Positions 32,367 to 41,692 are shown, counted from the first letter of the stretch. The stretch: 41,830 nucleotides of DNA from Pseudomonadota bacterium (GCA_030549795.1 JAUQQO010000007.1:1-41830), one strand, 5' to 3'. Translations and numbers: made by a program. Notes: generated by a model from the sequence alone, not told the origin.

Positions 32367-35021
32367 TCAGGCCTCAAGAGCGCGGCTTACGATGTCCGCG
32401 CAGTCGCGCGAGAGCCCTGGGGTCGCGGCGAGCCGCTCGAGTTCGCTGCGCATGAGTTCGCGACGCGCCGGTTCAAAGCGTCGCCAGCGTCCGAACGCGC
32501 TTACAAGCCGTGCCGCCACCTGCGGGTTGATGCGATCGAGAGCGATCACTTGGTCCATGACCAACCGGTAGCCGGCACCGTCGGCGCGGTGGAAGCCGGG
32601 CAGGTTGCCCGACGCGAACGTCCCCAAAAGCGCGCGCACCCGGTTGGGATTGGTGAGCGTGAAGGCCGGATGGTCCAGAAGTCGCGCCACCCGCTCGACC
32701 GCCTGCTCGTCTTCGATCGTCGCCTGCAGAGCGAACCATTTGTCGACGACGAGCGCTTCCTCGCGGTAGCGAGCGTAGAAATCGGCGAGCACCGCATCGC
32801 GCTCGGATGACGGGCTGTCGGCGAGCGCGCGCAAAGCCGCCATGCGGTCGGTCATGTTACCGGCCGTGCGGTACTGCTCGAGCGCACGAGCCTCGCTCTC
32901 GCGATCGAAAGCAGCCAAGAGATAGCCGAGCGCGGTATTCTTGAGGGCGCGGCGGCCGACGGTCAGGGCGTCCACACACGCCGGATCCAAGGCGCGGTGC
33001 CGCTCGAAGAGCTCGCTCCAAAGCGACTTCAGCGCGCGCCCCATCCCCTCGCGCCAACTCCGCGCAATCGAAAACAGCGGGTCGATGTGGATCTCCCCCA
33101 TCTGTTGAGCGAGATAGGAGCGGCCGGGGAGCTGTGCGAAGCGGGCGCGAAACGCCGGATCGAGCGATTCGTCCGCAACGGTCGCGCGCCACGCCGCAAC
33201 GAGAAGCGCGTCCGGCTCTTTTGCCTGCTCCGCGGGAAAGGCCGCCATCGCCGCGAGCATCAAGCGCGAGGCGAGCGTTTGCGCTGCGTCCCAGCGCGCA
33301 AACGGATCGGGATCGCGCGCGGAAAGCAGGGCGAGTTCTTCATGCGTAAGCGGCATCTCGAGCCGCACCGGCGCCGAGAAGCCGCGCAACAGCGACGGCG
33401 CCGGCTCTTCCTCGAGCCCGACGAAGGTCCAACACGCGCTTGCTGTTGCGAGCTCGAGCACGCGCTCGTGCACACCGGGCTCGTTCTCGCCCTCAAGGCG
33501 AACCGGCAGCGGGTGGCCGCTCGTTTTGCCGACGAGGCCCAGCCGGATGGGGATCGGCATCGGCTCTTTGGTCGGCTGGCCGGGTGTGGGCGGCACCTCT
33601 TGCGAAAGCTCGAGCGTTAGGCTCCCACGCGCGGGATCCCAGCGCCGTTCGACCCGCACGATCGGCGTTCCCGCCTGACGGTACCAGATGAGAAAGCGCG
33701 AGAGGTCCTCGCCCGCCCCGTCCCCAATCGCAGCGACGAAGTCCTCGCAGGTGACCGCTTGGCCATCGTGCCGAGCGATGTAGGTGTCCATGCCCTTGCG
33801 CCACCGCTCGGGCCCGACCGTATTATAGAGCATGCGGATCACTTCCGCGCCCTTGTTGTAAACGGTAGCGGTGTAGAAATTGTTGATCTCGGCGTACGAA
33901 TCGGGCCGGATGGGGTGCGCGAGCGGTCCGGCATCTTCTGCGAACTGGACTTCGCGCAAGTGCACGACGTCTTGAATCCGCTTGACCGCGGCCGAGTGCA
34001 TATCGGCAGCGAACTGTTGGTCGCGAAAGACCGTGAGGCCCTCTTTCAGCGTGAGCTGGAACCAGTCGCGGCAGGTGATCCGATTGCCCGTCCAATTGTG
34101 GAAATATTCATGAGCGATGATCCGCTCGACGTTCTGGAAATCCGCATCGGTTGCCAATTCGGGATTTGCGAGTGCGGCCGACGCGTTGAAAATGTTGAGG
34201 CCCTTGTTCTCCATGGCCCCGAAATTGAAATCCGAAACGACGACAATCTGAAACAGATCGAGGTCGTATTCGAGCCCGTAGACCTCTTCGTCCCATTTCA
34301 TCGCTTTTTTGAGCGATGCCATGGCGTGGTGACATTGATCGATATGAGCACGGTCCGCCCAAATCCGCAGCGCGACGCGCCGACCGGATTTGGTGACGAA
34401 GTGATCTTCAAGACAAGCGAGATCACCCGCCACGAGAGCGAAGAGATAAGACGGCTTGGGGAAGGGATCCTCCCACAGCGCGAAATGCCGGCCGCCCGCG
34501 AGCTCTCCCTGCATCAGCAGATTGCCGTTGGAGAGCAGCACCGGGAACCGGGCGCGATCCGCCTCGAGCCGCACCCGAAAGCGCGCCATCACGTCGGGGC
34601 GGTCCTGGTACCAGGTGATGCGCCGGAAGCCCTCCGCTTCGCATTGCGTGCACAAAATACCGCTCGAGAGATAAAGGCCCATGAGCTTGGTGTTCGCCTC
34701 CGGGTGGATGCGCGTGACCACGTCGAGCGCGCACGTCTCGGGAAGGTTCGCGATGCGCATCGTCTCGCCGTCGGTCGAATAGTCGTCCGGGCCGAGCGCG
34801 CGGCCGTCGACTCCGAGGTGCAGCAATTCGAGTTCGTCACCGAAAAGAACGAGCTCGCGATCGTCAGGGTTGGCTTTGGGGTTACGCCGCAACCATTGGC
34901 GAGCAGTCACAATCGTCTCTTTTGGGTCGAGGGCAAAGGTCAGCTCGATCCGCTCGGTAAGAAACGCTGGCGGACGGTAATCGGCGAGATACACACGGCG
35001 CGGGCGCACCTCGACGCTCAT
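32367..35021 (-). CDS. pepN: aminopeptidase N (M1 family)
   Basis: This 884-residue zinc aminopeptidase removes N-terminal residues from peptides in the cytoplasm. Seen are the substrate-anchoring GAMEN (268-272), the zinc motif HEYFH (304-308) with NWTGNRITCRDW following, and the third zinc ligand Glu327 in LKEGL. The length is normal for the E. coli-type PepN. The frame stays open to 35804, but the ATG at 35021 has AAGGGAGAG upstream and matches the family N-terminus (VYLADYRPPAFLTERIELTF); the longer N-terminus would overlap the divergent dehydrogenase gene. Confidence 0.96.
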   Translation of the reverse strand: MSVEVRPRRVYLADYRPPAFLTERIELTFALDPKETIVTARQWLRRNPKANPDDRELVLFGDELELLHLGVDGRALGPDDYSTDGETMRIANLPETCALDVVTRIHPEANTKLMGLYLSSGILCTQCEAEGFRRITWYQDRPDVMARFRVRLEADRARFPVLLSNGNLLMQGELAGGRHFALWEDPFPKPSYLFALVAGDLACLEDHFVTKSGRRVALRIWADRAHIDQCHHAMASLKKAMKWDEEVYGLEYDLDLFQIVVVSDFNFGAMENKGLNIFNASAALANPELATDADFQNVERIIAHEYFHNWTGNRITCRDWFQLTLKEGLTVFRDQQFAADMHSAAVKRIQDVVHLREVQFAEDAGPLAHPIRPDSYAEINNFYTATVYNKGAEVIRMLYNTVGPERWRKGMDTYIARHDGQAVTCEDFVAAIGDGAGEDLSRFLIWYRQAGTPIVRVERRWDPARGSLTLELSQEVPPTPGQPTKEPMPIPIRLGLVGKTSGHPLPVRLEGENEPGVHERVLELATASACWTFVGLEEEPAPSLLRGFSAPVRLEMPLTHEELALLSARDPDPFARWDAAQTLASRLMLAAMAAFPAEQAKEPDALLVAAWRATVADESLDPAFRARFAQLPGRSYLAQQMGEIHIDPLFSIARSWREGMGRALKSLWSELFERHRALDPACVDALTVGRRALKNTALGYLLAAFDRESEARALEQYRTAGNMTDRMAALRALADSPSSERDAVLADFYARYREEALVVDKWFALQATIEDEQAVERVARLLDHPAFTLTNPNRVRALLGTFASGNLPGFHRADGAGYRLVMDQVIALDRINPQVAARLVSAFGRWRRFEPARRELMRSELERLAATPGLSRDCADIVSRALEA

Positions 35022-35456
35022 CCAGCTCTCCCTTCGGCTTCGCTTCTGCTCACCTAACGCGCACGACGCCCGGCCGCCACCCCCGGCCGCGTAAGAGCGC
35101 GCATCGAGGGCGGGGTCGTACTCCGCCTCGCCTTCGATCCACTGCCCCGCTCGGCGCTGCAACCACGCCCAAAACAGTTGTGATCGCATGGGAGGCGAAC
35201 GCTGGGACGAGACCCTTGCGACCGGTTGCCCGAACCGGATGCTGCGGCCCGAGCCTTGGCACTGCCCAGCGAGCTCGCGAACCCGCGCGCCGAAGCGGGG
35301 TGGGCCGAGTGCTCTTTCCCGCCGTTTCCTTGCGCCGTTGGTCGGATCGCCGGCTGTTGCTCGTGAGAAGAGTTGGGAAGTCCCTTCTCGGCCCGCCGCT
35401 TGCGGTACTGAGAGAGCACCTCTAGCCTGCGCGCCCGGCAAAAAGGGGAGGGAAGC
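35022..35456. other. divergent spacer between pepN and a dehydrogenase gene
   Basis: This spacer is 435 bases long. The pepN frame stays open through it but contains no family sequence. A small hairpin (CCGGTT/AACCGG, 35222-35238) is visible. On the plus strand the dehydrogenase gene's strong ribosome binding site (AAAGGGGAGGG) ends the region. I see no RNA gene or other convincing coding sequence. Confidence 0.45.
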
Positions 35457-36326
35457 ATGGCGCGAACCGCGTTCGTCGGCTTGGGAGTCATGGGCTTTCC
35501 GATGGCTGGCCACCTCGTCCGGCACGGGCACGAGGTGAAGGTCTTCAACCGTACGCCCGCCAAAGCGGAGGCGTGGGTCGCGCAGTACGGCGGCTCCTTT
35601 GCCCGCACGCCGCGCGAAGCGGCAGAAGGAGCCGAGATCGTGTTCTGCATGGTGGGCGACGATCCGGACGTGCGCGCCGTCGTCTACGGCGCCGATGGCA
35701 TCCTCGCCGGCATGGCGCCGGGCGCTATTCTCGTGGACCACACCACGGCCTCTGCCGATCTCGCGCGCGAGCTGTTCGCGGCCTGCAAGGCGCAGGGTAA
35801 GCACTTCCTCGATGCGCCGGTCTCAGGGGGCCAAGCCGGCGCAATCAATGGCGTGCTCACCATCATGTGCGGCGGTGAGGAAGAGGCGTTTGCGCGCGCC
35901 GAGCCGGTGATGCGCGCCTATGGTCGGCAGATCACCTTGATCGGCGGGCCGGGTGCGGGGCAACTCACGAAGATGGTCAATCAGATCTGCATCGCCGGTC
36001 TGGTTCAGGCTCTTGCGGAAGCGATCAACTTCGCCATCAAAGCTGGTCTGGACACGGATAAGGTCTTAGCCACGATTTCTAAGGGTGCTGCTCAGTCCTG
36101 GCAGATGGAAAATCGCTGGAAGACCATGGTCGAAGGCAAGTTCGACTTCGGTTTCGCGGTGGATTGGATGCGGAAGGACCTGCGCATCGCGATGGAGGAG
36201 GCGCGGCGCAACGGTGCACCGCTTCCGGTCACCGCACTCGTCGATCAATTCTATCGGCTCGTGCAGATGAAGGGCGGTGGCCGCTGGGACACCTCGAGCT
36301 TGATCCAGAATCTCCGCGACGGCTGA
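35457..36326 (+). CDS. 3-hydroxyisobutyrate dehydrogenase-family oxidoreductase
   Basis: This 289-residue beta-hydroxyacid dehydrogenase has the NAD(P)-binding FVGLGVMGFPMAGHL (6-20), substrate-binding DAPVSGGQAGAINGVLTIM with the conserved SGG, and the catalytic lysine region GAGQLTKMVNQI. The family reduces or oxidises small hydroxyacids and semialdehydes (3-hydroxyisobutyrate, tartronate semialdehyde, succinic semialdehyde). Motif details do not fix the substrate; the mmsA gene in the window makes 3-hydroxyisobutyrate possible. The ATG has GGGGAGGG immediately upstream. It is divergent from pepN. Confidence 0.9.
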   Translation: MARTAFVGLGVMGFPMAGHLVRHGHEVKVFNRTPAKAEAWVAQYGGSFARTPREAAEGAEIVFCMVGDDPDVRAVVYGADGILAGMAPGAILVDHTTASADLARELFAACKAQGKHFLDAPVSGGQAGAINGVLTIMCGGEEEAFARAEPVMRAYGRQITLIGGPGAGQLTKMVNQICIAGLVQALAEAINFAIKAGLDTDKVLATISKGAAQSWQMENRWKTMVEGKFDFGFAVDWMRKDLRIAMEEARRNGAPLPVTALVDQFYRLVQMKGGGRWDTSSLIQNLRDG

Positions 36327-36353
36327 AGAGGTGCGGCGACGACCCTGGAATCC

Positions 36354-36369
36354 GGCGCCGCGCGGCGCC
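36354..36369. repeat. 16-bp GC palindrome
   Basis: GGCGCCGCGCGGCGCC is a perfect palindrome between the dehydrogenase gene and hspQ, 28 bases after the stop. No T-run follows. It may form the end hairpin of the upstream mRNA, or be chance in GC-rich DNA. Confidence 0.35.
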
Positions 36370-36443
36370 ACATAGCGAGCGAAACGGGCGGCGCGGTCGA
36401 TGCCTGCCGCGCCGAACCGTGGTGGGTTGCGAGGTCGTTGACC

Positions 36444-36785
36444 ATGAACGACAGGATCCGTGTGCGCACAGCCAAGTTTCGGATCGGCCAGGTCGTCCGC
36501 CATCGTTTGTTCCCGTTCCGCGGCGTGATCTTCGATGTCGATCCGGAGTTCGCCAATACCGAGGAGTGGTACAACGCGATCCCTGAGGAAGTCCGACCGC
36601 GCAAGGATCAGCCTTTCTACCATCTGCTCGCCGAGAACGCCGACGCTTATTACGTCGCTTACGTCTCCGAGCAGAATCTCGTCCCGGATCTTTCGGGCGA
36701 GCCGGTCGAGCATCCCAAGGTCGCGGAGCTGTTCGGCAAGCTCGAGAACGGACGCTACGAGCCGCGTCGCTTCTACATGAACTGA
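36444..36785 (+). CDS. hspQ: heat shock protein HspQ
   Basis: This 113-residue protein of the HspQ (YccV) family matches over its whole length: KFRIGQVVRHRLFPFRGVIFDVDPEFANTEEWY, QPFYHLLAEN and YVAYVSEQNLVPDLSGEPVEHP. In E. coli HspQ binds hemimethylated DNA weakly and serves as specificity factor and substrate of the Lon protease under heat stress. I start at the ATG 36444; the frame also allows a TTG two codons earlier. A perfect stem-loop follows its stop. Confidence 0.93.
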   Translation: MNDRIRVRTAKFRIGQVVRHRLFPFRGVIFDVDPEFANTEEWYNAIPEEVRPRKDQPFYHLLAENADAYYVAYVSEQNLVPDLSGEPVEHPKVAELFGKLENGRYEPRRFYMN

Positions 36786-36790
36786 CGCGC

Positions 36791-36815
36791 GGGCCGGTCG
36801 GCGCTCGACCGGCCC
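36791..36815 (+). terminator. stem-loop after hspQ
   Basis: A perfect 10-bp stem, GGGCCGGTCG/CGACCGGCCC, has a 5-base loop and starts 5 bases after the hspQ stop. There is no T-run, so it may protect the mRNA end or attenuate transcription, not terminate fully. Its stem nearly matches that of the hairpin at 4649-4675. Confidence 0.45.
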
Positions 36816-36833
36816 CCGATATCGGGATCGCCC

Positions 36834-37490
36834 ATGAAGTTTTTCTTGGACAGCGCCGACCTGGCCGAGATCGCCGAGCTCGCGAGCACCGGCCTCGTCG
36901 ACGGTGTCACCACGAATCCGTCCCTCGTCGCCCGCACGGGCAAGCCTTTTCTCGCACTCCTGGAAGAGATCTGCCGCCTCGTGCCGGGGCCGGTGAGCGC
37001 CGAAGTCACCGCTACCGACCTTCAGGGCATGCTGCGCGAAGCAGCCCGGCTGCTCGAAGTGGCCCCCAATGTGTGCATCAAGCTGCCGCTCACCCGCGAG
37101 GGTCTTCAAGCCTGCCGCGCGCTTTCCGATCGTGGGGCAAAGGTCAACATCACGCTCTGCTTCTCCCCAGCTCAAGCGATTTTAGCTGCGAAAGCGGGCG
37201 CGAGCTTCGTCTCTCCCTTCGTTGGCCGGCTCGACGACGTCGGCCACGACGGCATGCAACTGATCGCCGACATCCTCACGATCTACCGTAACTATCCGAG
37301 CTTCCGCACCGAAGTCCTGGTCGCTTCGGTGCGCCATCCCAGGCACGTGGTCGAGGCGGCGCGTCTGGGCGCGCATGTCGCCACCATGCCGCCTGCGGTG
37401 CTCCGCCAGCTCTTGCGCCATCCGTTGACTGACAAAGGCCTCGAGGGATTCCTCGCCGATTGGGCCAAGACCGGACAGCGCATCACATGA
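36834..37490 (+). CDS. small transaldolase / fructose-6-phosphate aldolase
   Basis: This 218-residue protein is a short (subfamily 5) transaldolase of the TalC/FSA type: [23 protein letters not shown], the Schiff-base Lys83 in [36 protein letters not shown] and [11 protein letters not shown]. It transfers or cleaves three-carbon units of sugar phosphates in the pentose phosphate pathway. Sequence alone does not separate transaldolase from fructose-6-phosphate aldolase; most members without tested activity act as transaldolases. The stop overlaps the next gene's start (ATGA). Confidence 0.93.
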   Translation: MKFFLDSADLAEIAELASTGLVDGVTTNPSLVARTGKPFLALLEEICRLVPGPVSAEVTATDLQGMLREAARLLEVAPNVCIKLPLTREGLQACRALSDRGAKVNITLCFSPAQAILAAKAGASFVSPFVGRLDDVGHDGMQLIADILTIYRNYPSFRTEVLVASVRHPRHVVEAARLGAHVATMPPAVLRQLLRHPLTDKGLEGFLADWAKTGQRIT

Positions 37491-37942
37491 TCCGCATCCT
37501 CACCCTCGCGCTGTTGACGCTTGCGCTCGCGCGCGCGGCCATTGCTCAGTCTTTGGAAAGTCTGTTGCGCGGCGTGTCCCTTCCACCGGCGCGCACAGAA
37601 GCGTATGTGCGCGTGGAGGGTGCGATCCAAGAGCAGAAGGGAGCGCGCGCGCTCGTCGTACGGCTGACACCGGTTGGAGAGGCCAGGCTCGTCGCGGACC
37701 CGGGGATCCAAGCGATCGCGCTTCCCGGTCCTTCGGGTCCGTGGGCGGCGGTCGAGCGATTGGAGATCGTCGATCGCGAGCAGCGCTACTTTGACGGCCC
37801 GGTCGAACTCTCGGTGCCCGTACGCGATGGGGCGAGCGGCGAGGCCGCGGTTGCGGTCGAATACGCCTGGTGCCGCATCGAGCAGATCTGCCTGTTCGGG
37901 GGCGCTACGGTCGCAGTCCAGCTCCCGGCGCCGAGCGGCTAA
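37487..37942 (+). CDS. DsbD N-terminal (alpha)-domain-like periplasmic protein
   Basis: This 151-residue protein has a signal peptide ([20 protein letters not shown]). The mature part looks like an immunoglobulin-like beta-sandwich: [57 protein letters not shown]. The final segment has two cysteines five residues apart (C-x5-C) at the place and spacing of the redox pair in the N-terminal domain of DsbD. It would then pass reducing equivalents to periplasmic substrates, but the membrane and C-terminal DsbD domains are not encoded here. The assignment is by pattern and moderately sure. It is coupled to the transaldolase gene by a 4-base overlap. Confidence 0.75.
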   Translation: MIRILTLALLTLALARAAIAQSLESLLRGVSLPPARTEAYVRVEGAIQEQKGARALVVRLTPVGEARLVADPGIQAIALPGPSGPWAAVERLEIVDREQRYFDGPVELSVPVRDGASGEAAVAVEYAWCRIEQICLFGGATVAVQLPAPSG

Positions 37943-37957
37943 GCGGAACGCCGTCCG

Positions 37958-38938
37958 GTGCCGCACATAGGCATCATCGGAGCCGGTGCCTGGGGGACGG
38001 CGCTTGCCGCGCACGCGGCGCGCATCGGCCATCGCGTGCATCTCGTGGCCCGCGATCGGCGGCTTGCCGCTGAGATCTCTCGATCGCGCGAGAACCCCCG
38101 CTATCTGCCGGGTATCCGGCTGCCCGAGGGCATCGCGGCGAGCAACGAGCCAAGCGCGCTGCGCGCGGTCGAGCTTCTCTTGCTGGCGGTGCCCACCCAG
38201 GCCCTGCGCAGCGTCGTCGCCGCCCTTCCCGCACCGACGCCGCCGCTTTTGCTGTGCTGCAAGGGGCTGGAGCTCGGCACCGGCTTCCGTCCCAGCGAAG
38301 TCGTTCGCGCGCTGCGCCCGAGCACCGAAGTTGGTGTTCTCTCCGGCCCCTCCTTCGCAACCGAGGTGGCGCGCGGCCTGCCGACCGCTGTGAGCGTCGC
38401 CTTTTCCGATCTCTCTCGGGCGCAGGCGGTGGCGAGCCTGCTCGCTGGTCCGACTTTCCGCCCCTATCCGACCGACGATCTCCTCGGTGTCGAGCTCGGC
38501 GGTGCCATGAAGAACGTGGTCGCGATCGCCGCCGGCATCGTCATGGGCAAGGGACTCGGCGAGAATGCGCGCGCAGCTGTGATCACCCGCGGCCTTGCCG
38601 AGCTCGCGCGGCTCGCCGAAGCGTTGGGTGCCCGCCGCACCACGCTTATGGGGCTCTCGGGTCTCGGCGATCTCGTGCTCACCGCCACGAGCCTGACGTC
38701 CCGCAACACGTCCCTCGGCTACGCCTTGGGACAGGGTGGCTCGCCGCGCGACCTCTTGAGTGCCGGGCGCGCGCTCGCCGAAGGAGCCTTCACAGCCGAA
38801 GCCGCCTGTACGCTCGCTGCCCGCCTCGGTCTCGAGCTCCCGATCACGGATGCCGTGCGCAGAGTGATCGCCGGTACGAGTTCGATCGATGCGGCGATCG
38901 AGGCGCTCTTGGCTCGCCCGCTGCCGGAACAGGAATAA
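37958..38938 (+). CDS. gpsA: NAD(P)-dependent glycerol-3-phosphate dehydrogenase
   Basis: This 326-residue enzyme makes sn-glycerol 3-phosphate from dihydroxyacetone phosphate for phospholipid synthesis. Seen are the dinucleotide motif GIIGAGAWGTALA (4-16), VPTQALR, the GPSFATEVARGLPTAV segment, catalytic Lys in GGAMKNVVAIAAGI and the C-terminal LMGLSGLGDLVLT. The GTG start lies 15 bases after the DsbD-alpha-like gene, so the genes from the transaldolase onward are probably one operon. The start codon is followed at once by the family N-terminus. Confidence 0.95.
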   Translation: MPHIGIIGAGAWGTALAAHAARIGHRVHLVARDRRLAAEISRSRENPRYLPGIRLPEGIAASNEPSALRAVELLLLAVPTQALRSVVAALPAPTPPLLLCCKGLELGTGFRPSEVVRALRPSTEVGVLSGPSFATEVARGLPTAVSVAFSDLSRAQAVASLLAGPTFRPYPTDDLLGVELGGAMKNVVAIAAGIVMGKGLGENARAAVITRGLAELARLAEALGARRTTLMGLSGLGDLVLTATSLTSRNTSLGYALGQGGSPRDLLSAGRALAEGAFTAEAACTLAARLGLELPITDAVRRVIAGTSSIDAAIEALLARPLPEQE

Positions 38939-38961
38939 AGCGGGGCTCTGGGTCGGCGCGC

Positions 38962-39837
38962 TTATTCGCTTCGGCGCGCCAGCAATTCCTTGGCCTGTTC
39001 GATCCAGCGCTCGCGTTCGACGCGGCCGGGAAAATCGATCGCCGCGTCGATCTCTTTGACCCGCTCCGGACTGAGCGCCGCGAGATCGGCAAGTGTGCGG
39101 ATTCCGAGCTCGTTCAAGCGCCGCTCGAGCACGGGACCGATGCCCTTGATCAACTTGAGGTCGTCACGCGGTGGCGGCGCGTCGCCCTGAGCTGCGGGGC
39201 CGGGTGCGATGGCGGTGGGTAGCGGTTCGGATCGCGGCGCCGGCGGGTGCTCTTCCCGCTCGACGGGCAAGTGCGGCTCGACCGGTTGCGGCAGCTCAGC
39301 GAGCTTGGCCACAAGCTCAGCGCGTCTTTGTTTGAGCAGCGCCGCCGCTGAAGAGCCGGCTGGTAACATCGCGAGCTTGGCCTCGAGCGCCCGCAGCTCG
39401 GCGCGCATAGCCGGCTCGGCCGATCGTGCCGGTGATGGCGGTGGCTGCGCCGGCGATTCGCTCGCCGCGCGCGCAGATGAACCTGCCCGCAGCGCAGAGA
39501 GTTCGCCCTCGAGCCGGGCGATGGTCGCCTGCGCTTCCCTTAGAGCGCGCTCGAGGTCTTCCTGGCTCGCCAAACGATGGCGCGCCGCGGTCGCTTCCTT
39601 CTGAGTGCGTTCCAGTTCGGCCTCAAGGCTCTGGAAGCGGAGCTGGAGTGCCAACAGCTGCTGCTTGGTTTCGGCGTGCGCCTGATCGGCATCGCGCGCC
39701 TCGGCGCGAGCGCGGGCGAGCTCGGCCGCCACCCGCTCTTCGGTTTCGCTCACTCGCCGATCGCACAGCCGCTGTAGGACGAGCCCGGCGCCGACCACAC
39801 CGGCGACGAGACCGACCAGGAACCACAGCATGTCCAC
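38962..39837 (-). CDS. membrane-anchored coiled-coil protein with C-terminal HhH domain
   Basis: This 291-residue protein has three parts: an N-terminal membrane anchor (MLWFLVGLVAGVVGAGLVL), a long Glu/Ala/Arg-rich coiled coil (about 28-115) and a second short helical part after a Pro/Ser/Ala linker. The C-terminal domain, DDLKLIKGIGPVLERRLNELGIRTLADLAALSPERV, is a helix-hairpin-helix fold like those in the end domains of some ribosomal and NADH dehydrogenase-associated proteins. Function unknown; a role in binding nucleic acid near the membrane is possible. The GTG start has AAGGAGATGGGAG upstream (an ATG follows two codons on). It is convergent with gpsA, 23 bases apart. Confidence 0.85.
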   Translation of the reverse strand: MDMLWFLVGLVAGVVGAGLVLQRLCDRRVSETEERVAAELARARAEARDADQAHAETKQQLLALQLRFQSLEAELERTQKEATAARHRLASQEDLERALREAQATIARLEGELSALRAGSSARAASESPAQPPPSPARSAEPAMRAELRALEAKLAMLPAGSSAAALLKQRRAELVAKLAELPQPVEPHLPVEREEHPPAPRSEPLPTAIAPGPAAQGDAPPPRDDLKLIKGIGPVLERRLNELGIRTLADLAALSPERVKEIDAAIDFPGRVERERWIEQAKELLARRSE

Positions 39838-39889
39838 GCTCCCATCTCCTTAAACCGCGACGTGGCGCGGAGCACGCGCGCCGCGTTGC

Positions 39890-41554
39890 TCAGCTCGCCA
39901 CGGCAATCGCCGGCCGCGAAGACCCCAGCCGCGCATCCTCGCGGATCATCTCAGCCGCTTTCTCGGCGATCATGATCACGGGCGCATTGGTGTTCCCGGA
40001 GGTGATCGTCGGCATGATCGAGGCGTCGACCACGCGCACACCCGCAAGTCCATGGACCCGCAAGCGCGGATCGACCACCGCCATGGGATCGCTCTCTGGC
40101 CCCATCTTGCAGGTGCCAACGGGATGAAAGATGGTGGTCGCGATGTCGCCCGCCGCGCGCACGAGGTCCTCGTCGCGTTGAACGTCCGCACCGGGTCGGT
40201 ATTCCTCGGGCCGGTAGCGCGCCATCGCGCGGGCGGCCATGATCCGGCGCGTCAGCCGGATGGCTTGGACGGCCACCCGACGGTCTTCTTCAGTCGACAG
40301 ATAGCGCGGCTGAATCGCCGGCGGGACGGTGGGATCGGGGCTAACAAGGCGAACGAAGCCACGGCTGGTGGGCCGCAGATTGCACACCGAGGCGGTGATC
40401 GCCGGGAAGCGATGCAGCGGCTCACCAAAGCGGTCGAGCGAGAGCGGCTGAACGTGGTACTCGAGGTTCGCGGTGGCGTAGGCCGGGTCGGATTTGGCGA
40501 AGGCGCCGAGCTGGGAGGGGGCCATGGTCAACGGCCCGCGGCGAAACAGCACATATTCGAGCCCCATCCACAGCTTCCAGAAGAGGCTGTGCGCCCGCTC
40601 GTTGAGCGTGGGCACCCCGTAGACTTTGTAGACGGTGCGGATCTGCAGATGATCCTGCAGATTTTCGCCCACCCCCGGCAGTTCGTGGCGGACCTCGATC
40701 CCGTACTTGTTCAGGAGTGCACCGGGTCCGATGCCCGAAACCTGCAACAGATGGGGCGAGGCGATGGCACCGGCGGCGAGGATCACTTCGCGACGCGCCC
40801 GAACCCGACGTAGAGCCCCCTCCCACCGGTACTCGAGGCCGACCACGCGGCGGCCTTCGAGAAGGAGGCGCAGCGCGAGCGCGCGGGTCCGAAGCTCGAG
40901 GTTCCGGCGATGCAGAACAGGTCGCAGGAAAGCCTTGGCAGCACTCACCCGCACGCCACGGCGCTGGTTGACCTGGAAATAGCCGCAACCCTCATTGTCG
41001 CCCGTGTTGAAATCGTCGCGCGGCGGTATGCCGACTTCGGCTGCGGCGGCGCGAAAGGCATCCAAGATCTCCCAGGAAAGCCGTTGACGTTCGACGCGCC
41101 ATTCACCGCCGGCGCCGTGGAACTCGCTCTCACCGTCGACATGGTCTTCGGAGCGTTTGAAATAGGGAAGGACCTCCTCCCACGACCAGCCGGGATTGCC
41201 GAGCTGTCGCCAATGATCGTAGTCGGCTGCTTGACCGCGCATGTAGATCATACCGTTGATCGCAGAGCAGCCGCCGATCACCTTCCCGCGCGGATAGTTG
41301 ATGGCGCGTCCGTTGAGACCGGGCTCCGGCTCCGTTTTAAGACACCAGTCCGCCCGTGGATTACCCTGGGCGAAGAGATATCCGACTGGGATGTGAAACC
41401 AGATCCAGTCGTCCTTGCCCCCTGCCTCGAGCAGGAGCACGCGCACCTCCGGATCGGCCGAAAGACGGTTGGCGAGCACGCATCCCGCCGTACCGGCACC
41501 AACGATGACGTAGTCGAACAGTTCGCCATTGAGCTCGCGCGAAGCCTCGCTCAC
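39890..41554 (-). CDS. GMC-family FAD oxidoreductase (choline dehydrogenase-like)
   Basis: This 554-residue flavoprotein of the glucose-methanol-choline family has the FAD motif VIVGAGTAGCVLANRLS (17-33), the PRGKVIGGCSAINGMIYMRG signature, the second signature GAIASPHLLQVSGIG and the catalytic histidine region FHPVGTCKMG, ending with SGNTNAPVIMIAEKAA. Members oxidise alcohols, including choline (BetA) and polyethylene glycol. No betaine aldehyde dehydrogenase or BetI regulator is nearby, so the substrate is open. The start is GTG with GGGGGAAG upstream. Confidence 0.92.
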   Translation of the reverse strand: MSEASRELNGELFDYVIVGAGTAGCVLANRLSADPEVRVLLLEAGGKDDWIWFHIPVGYLFAQGNPRADWCLKTEPEPGLNGRAINYPRGKVIGGCSAINGMIYMRGQAADYDHWRQLGNPGWSWEEVLPYFKRSEDHVDGESEFHGAGGEWRVERQRLSWEILDAFRAAAAEVGIPPRDDFNTGDNEGCGYFQVNQRRGVRVSAAKAFLRPVLHRRNLELRTRALALRLLLEGRRVVGLEYRWEGALRRVRARREVILAAGAIASPHLLQVSGIGPGALLNKYGIEVRHELPGVGENLQDHLQIRTVYKVYGVPTLNERAHSLFWKLWMGLEYVLFRRGPLTMAPSQLGAFAKSDPAYATANLEYHVQPLSLDRFGEPLHRFPAITASVCNLRPTSRGFVRLVSPDPTVPPAIQPRYLSTEEDRRVAVQAIRLTRRIMAARAMARYRPEEYRPGADVQRDEDLVRAAGDIATTIFHPVGTCKMGPESDPMAVVDPRLRVHGLAGVRVVDASIMPTITSGNTNAPVIMIAEKAAEMIREDARLGSSRPAIAVAS

Positions 41555-41692
41555 CGTCTTCCCCCACCTATCCGCGCCCCTTTAGGTTCTCTTCTCGATT
41601 AGGGATTGTGTGTGCCTTCGACAAGCCGGCGCCATGCGCGCGCGAAAATGGCCGGATAGCAAGGATCCGCTTATGTTCGAAACAGAGCATCG
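41555..41692. other. divergent promoter spacer
   Basis: This 138-base spacer lies between the GMC oxidoreductase gene and the exporter gene. It must hold promoters for both, but I identified no convincing -35/-10 pair or operator. A short ATG frame at 41673 stops after seven codons. Confidence 0.4.

Noticed and set aside
33759-35057. 432-residue plus-strand frame
   Set aside because: Antisense of pepN; no domain pattern, and it opposes the strand with catalytic motifs.
32367-35804. 1145-residue reading frame covering pepN with a long N-terminal extension
   Set aside because: The M1 family N-terminus and a good ribosome binding site fit the ATG at 35021; the extension is low in family similarity and overlaps the divergent dehydrogenase gene.
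36066-37175. 369-residue minus-strand frame
   Set aside because: It spans three real plus-strand genes (dehydrogenase, hspQ, transaldolase), each with family motifs.
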